A DNA stretch of 64,000 bases, taken from NCBI RefSeq assembly GCF_021462225.1, contig NC_061818.1, positions 21,525,978 to 21,589,977 on the forward strand, given 5' to 3'. Origin of the DNA: Girardinichthys multiradiatus (Eukaryota > Chordata > Actinopteri > Cyprinodontiformes > Goodeidae). Positions 62,411-64,000 of the stretch are shown here, in pieces. Below the pieces are notes generated by a model. The model had not been told where the DNA came from and made no database searches. It saw only the letters and a program-made list of their open reading frames with translations. A program made the position numbers and the translations under genes. Position 1 is the stretch's first letter. Every line of letters starts with the position of its first letter.

Positions 62411-64000
62411 TAGGCTCCCAAAGTCATGGCTGTCAGATGCTTGCTTCAGTTTGAGATGCCTGCTCCACCTTTGCACCTTTTGTCAGACCAACATCTACAT
62501 GATTAAAATGCTCCCTAACTGAGCTCGGAGGCATGAAATTGTATACTTAGCTAATGACAAGAGCCTCCTCTTGAACATCTCGTCCTCAACTTTGCTTCTC
62601 TCTCTCTCCCACTTATCACGCAGGCACAAACACATACAAGCCCCCCTTCCTCTGCTCTCCCCCCTCACCCCTGCCCTCACTCCTCCACCCTTCCTAACAC
62701 ACCCAACGCCACTTTGGAGCCAACCACCAGATCCCTCACTTTTCATCGCAGAGCTGCGGATTAGAAAAGAAGGCATTTCCCAAACGGTCTGCGGCTTATG
62801 CGAGGACATGATTGTCATTGACTTTAATTCCTTTTGGATTCCATCTTGCCCTTCTGCTACGATAAAGCAAAGGGAAACAGTAAACACTTTTGAAAAAATC
62901 CGATGCTCCTGTATAGACATGCTCTCTGGAAAGGTATTTAGGTTTTTATTGTTAAGATGAAAGACATATTGAAAACTGTTCTCAGCAGCTGGTTATTTAC
63001 TGCTGGAGAATGAAGATTTTTTTTGTTTATATAAAAGAAATACTTTTTAAATAAAACCAAAATAAAATTCAAACAGCTAAAATTAAAGCCAGCAAACTCT
63101 TCCACATATATAAATTACTTCCATGTTGCACTCTGAGGCATGATGTCGGTCTGCTTTGAAGGCCACTCAGAGTGTTGCACAAACTCTGTGCATGTCTTTT
63201 CTGTTCTCAGCTGTACTGATCCTTTCAGTGATGTCTTCATGGAGCTGCAGGGCAAGCATAAGAGTATAAAAGTTAAGATGTAGATGAAGCCTTCAATGCA
63301 CCTGTGGCAGGGCGCAAGTGACTGAGAGTGGGAAGAGAACAGGAAGCGGCTTTGTGTGTGTGGATGGAGAGATCAGAGCGATGTTTTTCAGCCCTTCATC
63401 TATCTGTCTTTATAACTGAGTTTGTTGAGAAAAGTTGGGGAGGTGGGGTTTTGCAGCCGCTTTGTTGTGCACCTTTGTCCTCTGAGATCCTCCCTACCTG
63501 AGGGCCTGGCTGTTAAACAACTTTCATGTCTGAGAGAGAGAGCGTGGCATATGTTCTTTCTTCAAAGAGCCAAAGCTGAGACACAACAATATGAGGGTTA
63601 ATATGTTTTTCTGTGTGTTTAACCTCCTTTAGATAATCTGCTAAAGGTGAGGAAATCCACAAAAAGTTACAGGGCTTTGCAAAAGTATTTATTCTCCTTT
63701 AACCTTTTTGTTTCTAGGTTTTAGAATAAAAACAACAAACCTCTCTAAAAAGAGAACAGTTACCTCTTCTTGAATTTCATACTAACAAAAAAGGACAAAA
63801 AAAACATATAACCTAATGGGAATAAAGCTAAATATGTTTAAAGTAAAAGTTACTTCTCACATCTTTTAGTCTTGCAGTGGAGATGCTGTGCAGGTATTGC
63901 AAGGGAAAACAACAAAATGGCTATTTTTATCCTCTGAAGTTAAATAGACATTGTGAAAGGGCTAAAGGGCCACATGCAGCCCTGCAGGCTGAAGACCCCT
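62411..64000. other. Intergenic to window end
   Basis: No gene recognised. 62600-62760 is pyrimidine-rich. From 63672 (GGGCTTTGCAAAAGTATTTA) a transposon terminal repeat of the Tc1-like family appears to begin. Confidence 0.35.

Noticed and set aside
62571..62960. 129-codon frame, Pro/Ser/Leu-rich
   Set aside because: Pyrimidine-rich low-complexity DNA; no splice context or recognised domain.

Overview
The window is nuclear DNA from a teleost fish. It shows intron-split vertebrate genes with GT-AG junctions, AT-rich non-coding DNA and a dense load of fish-type repeats: an I-group LINE, Tc1/mariner elements, a chromodomain Ty3/gypsy element, a hAT MITE and a solo LTR. I could not fix the species. 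All exon maps below were made by eye, from splice signals, reading phase and recalled family similarity.

Layout, left to right: (1) 1-3954, the 3' part of an I-group LINE with a nearly intact second ORF, ending in a (GAA)n tail. (2) 3956-6430, rps2 copy A (+), with a 5'TOP-like leader exon and a candidate H/ACA snoRNA in an intron. (3) 8016-10204, ndufb10 (-). (4) 12389-17636, rpl3l (+), exon layout complete but carrying two stops and two frame breaks, so called a pseudogene. (5) 17921-32870, a tex2-like SMP-domain lipid-transfer gene (-) whose introns hold a Tc1 element with an intact transposase and a 5.7 kb Ty3/gypsy element. (6) 33-39 kb, a repeat-rich stretch with an internally deleted LINE and a Sleeping Beauty-type relic. 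(7) 39352-42617, msrb1 (+), a selenoprotein gene with an in-frame TGA for selenocysteine and a candidate SECIS element. Its first intron holds a solo LTR nested in a transposon relic. (8) 47984-49164, rnf151 (+), first coding exon not found. (9) 49869-53391, rps2 copy B (+), encoding the same protein as copy A. (10) 53.4-64 kb, no gene recognised; nested repeats.

The order msrb1, rpl3l, ndufb10, rps2, including relative strands, matches human 16p13.3 as I recall it, where RNF151 lies beside RPS2. Here rnf151 sits on the msrb1 side next to a second rps2, so this end of the block has been rearranged by a dispersed duplication. Breakpoints can be read directly: the (GAA)n LINE tail 5' of both rps2 copies, and a copied piece of the 46.4-47.2 kb sequence fused to the 3' end of copy B.

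The genes do not form one pathway: cytosolic ribosome (rps2, formerly rpl3l), mitochondrial complex I (ndufb10), membrane-contact lipid transfer (tex2-like), methionine-sulfoxide repair (msrb1) and a RING/TRAF-type zinc-finger protein (rnf151). The points most worth a second look are the rps2 duplication and its chimeric junction, the decay of rpl3l, the palindromic DNA between the converging rpl3l and tex2-like 3' ends, the recoded TGA in msrb1, and a 2.35 kb repeat carrying several CTCF-like motifs. I found no clearly new biological system.
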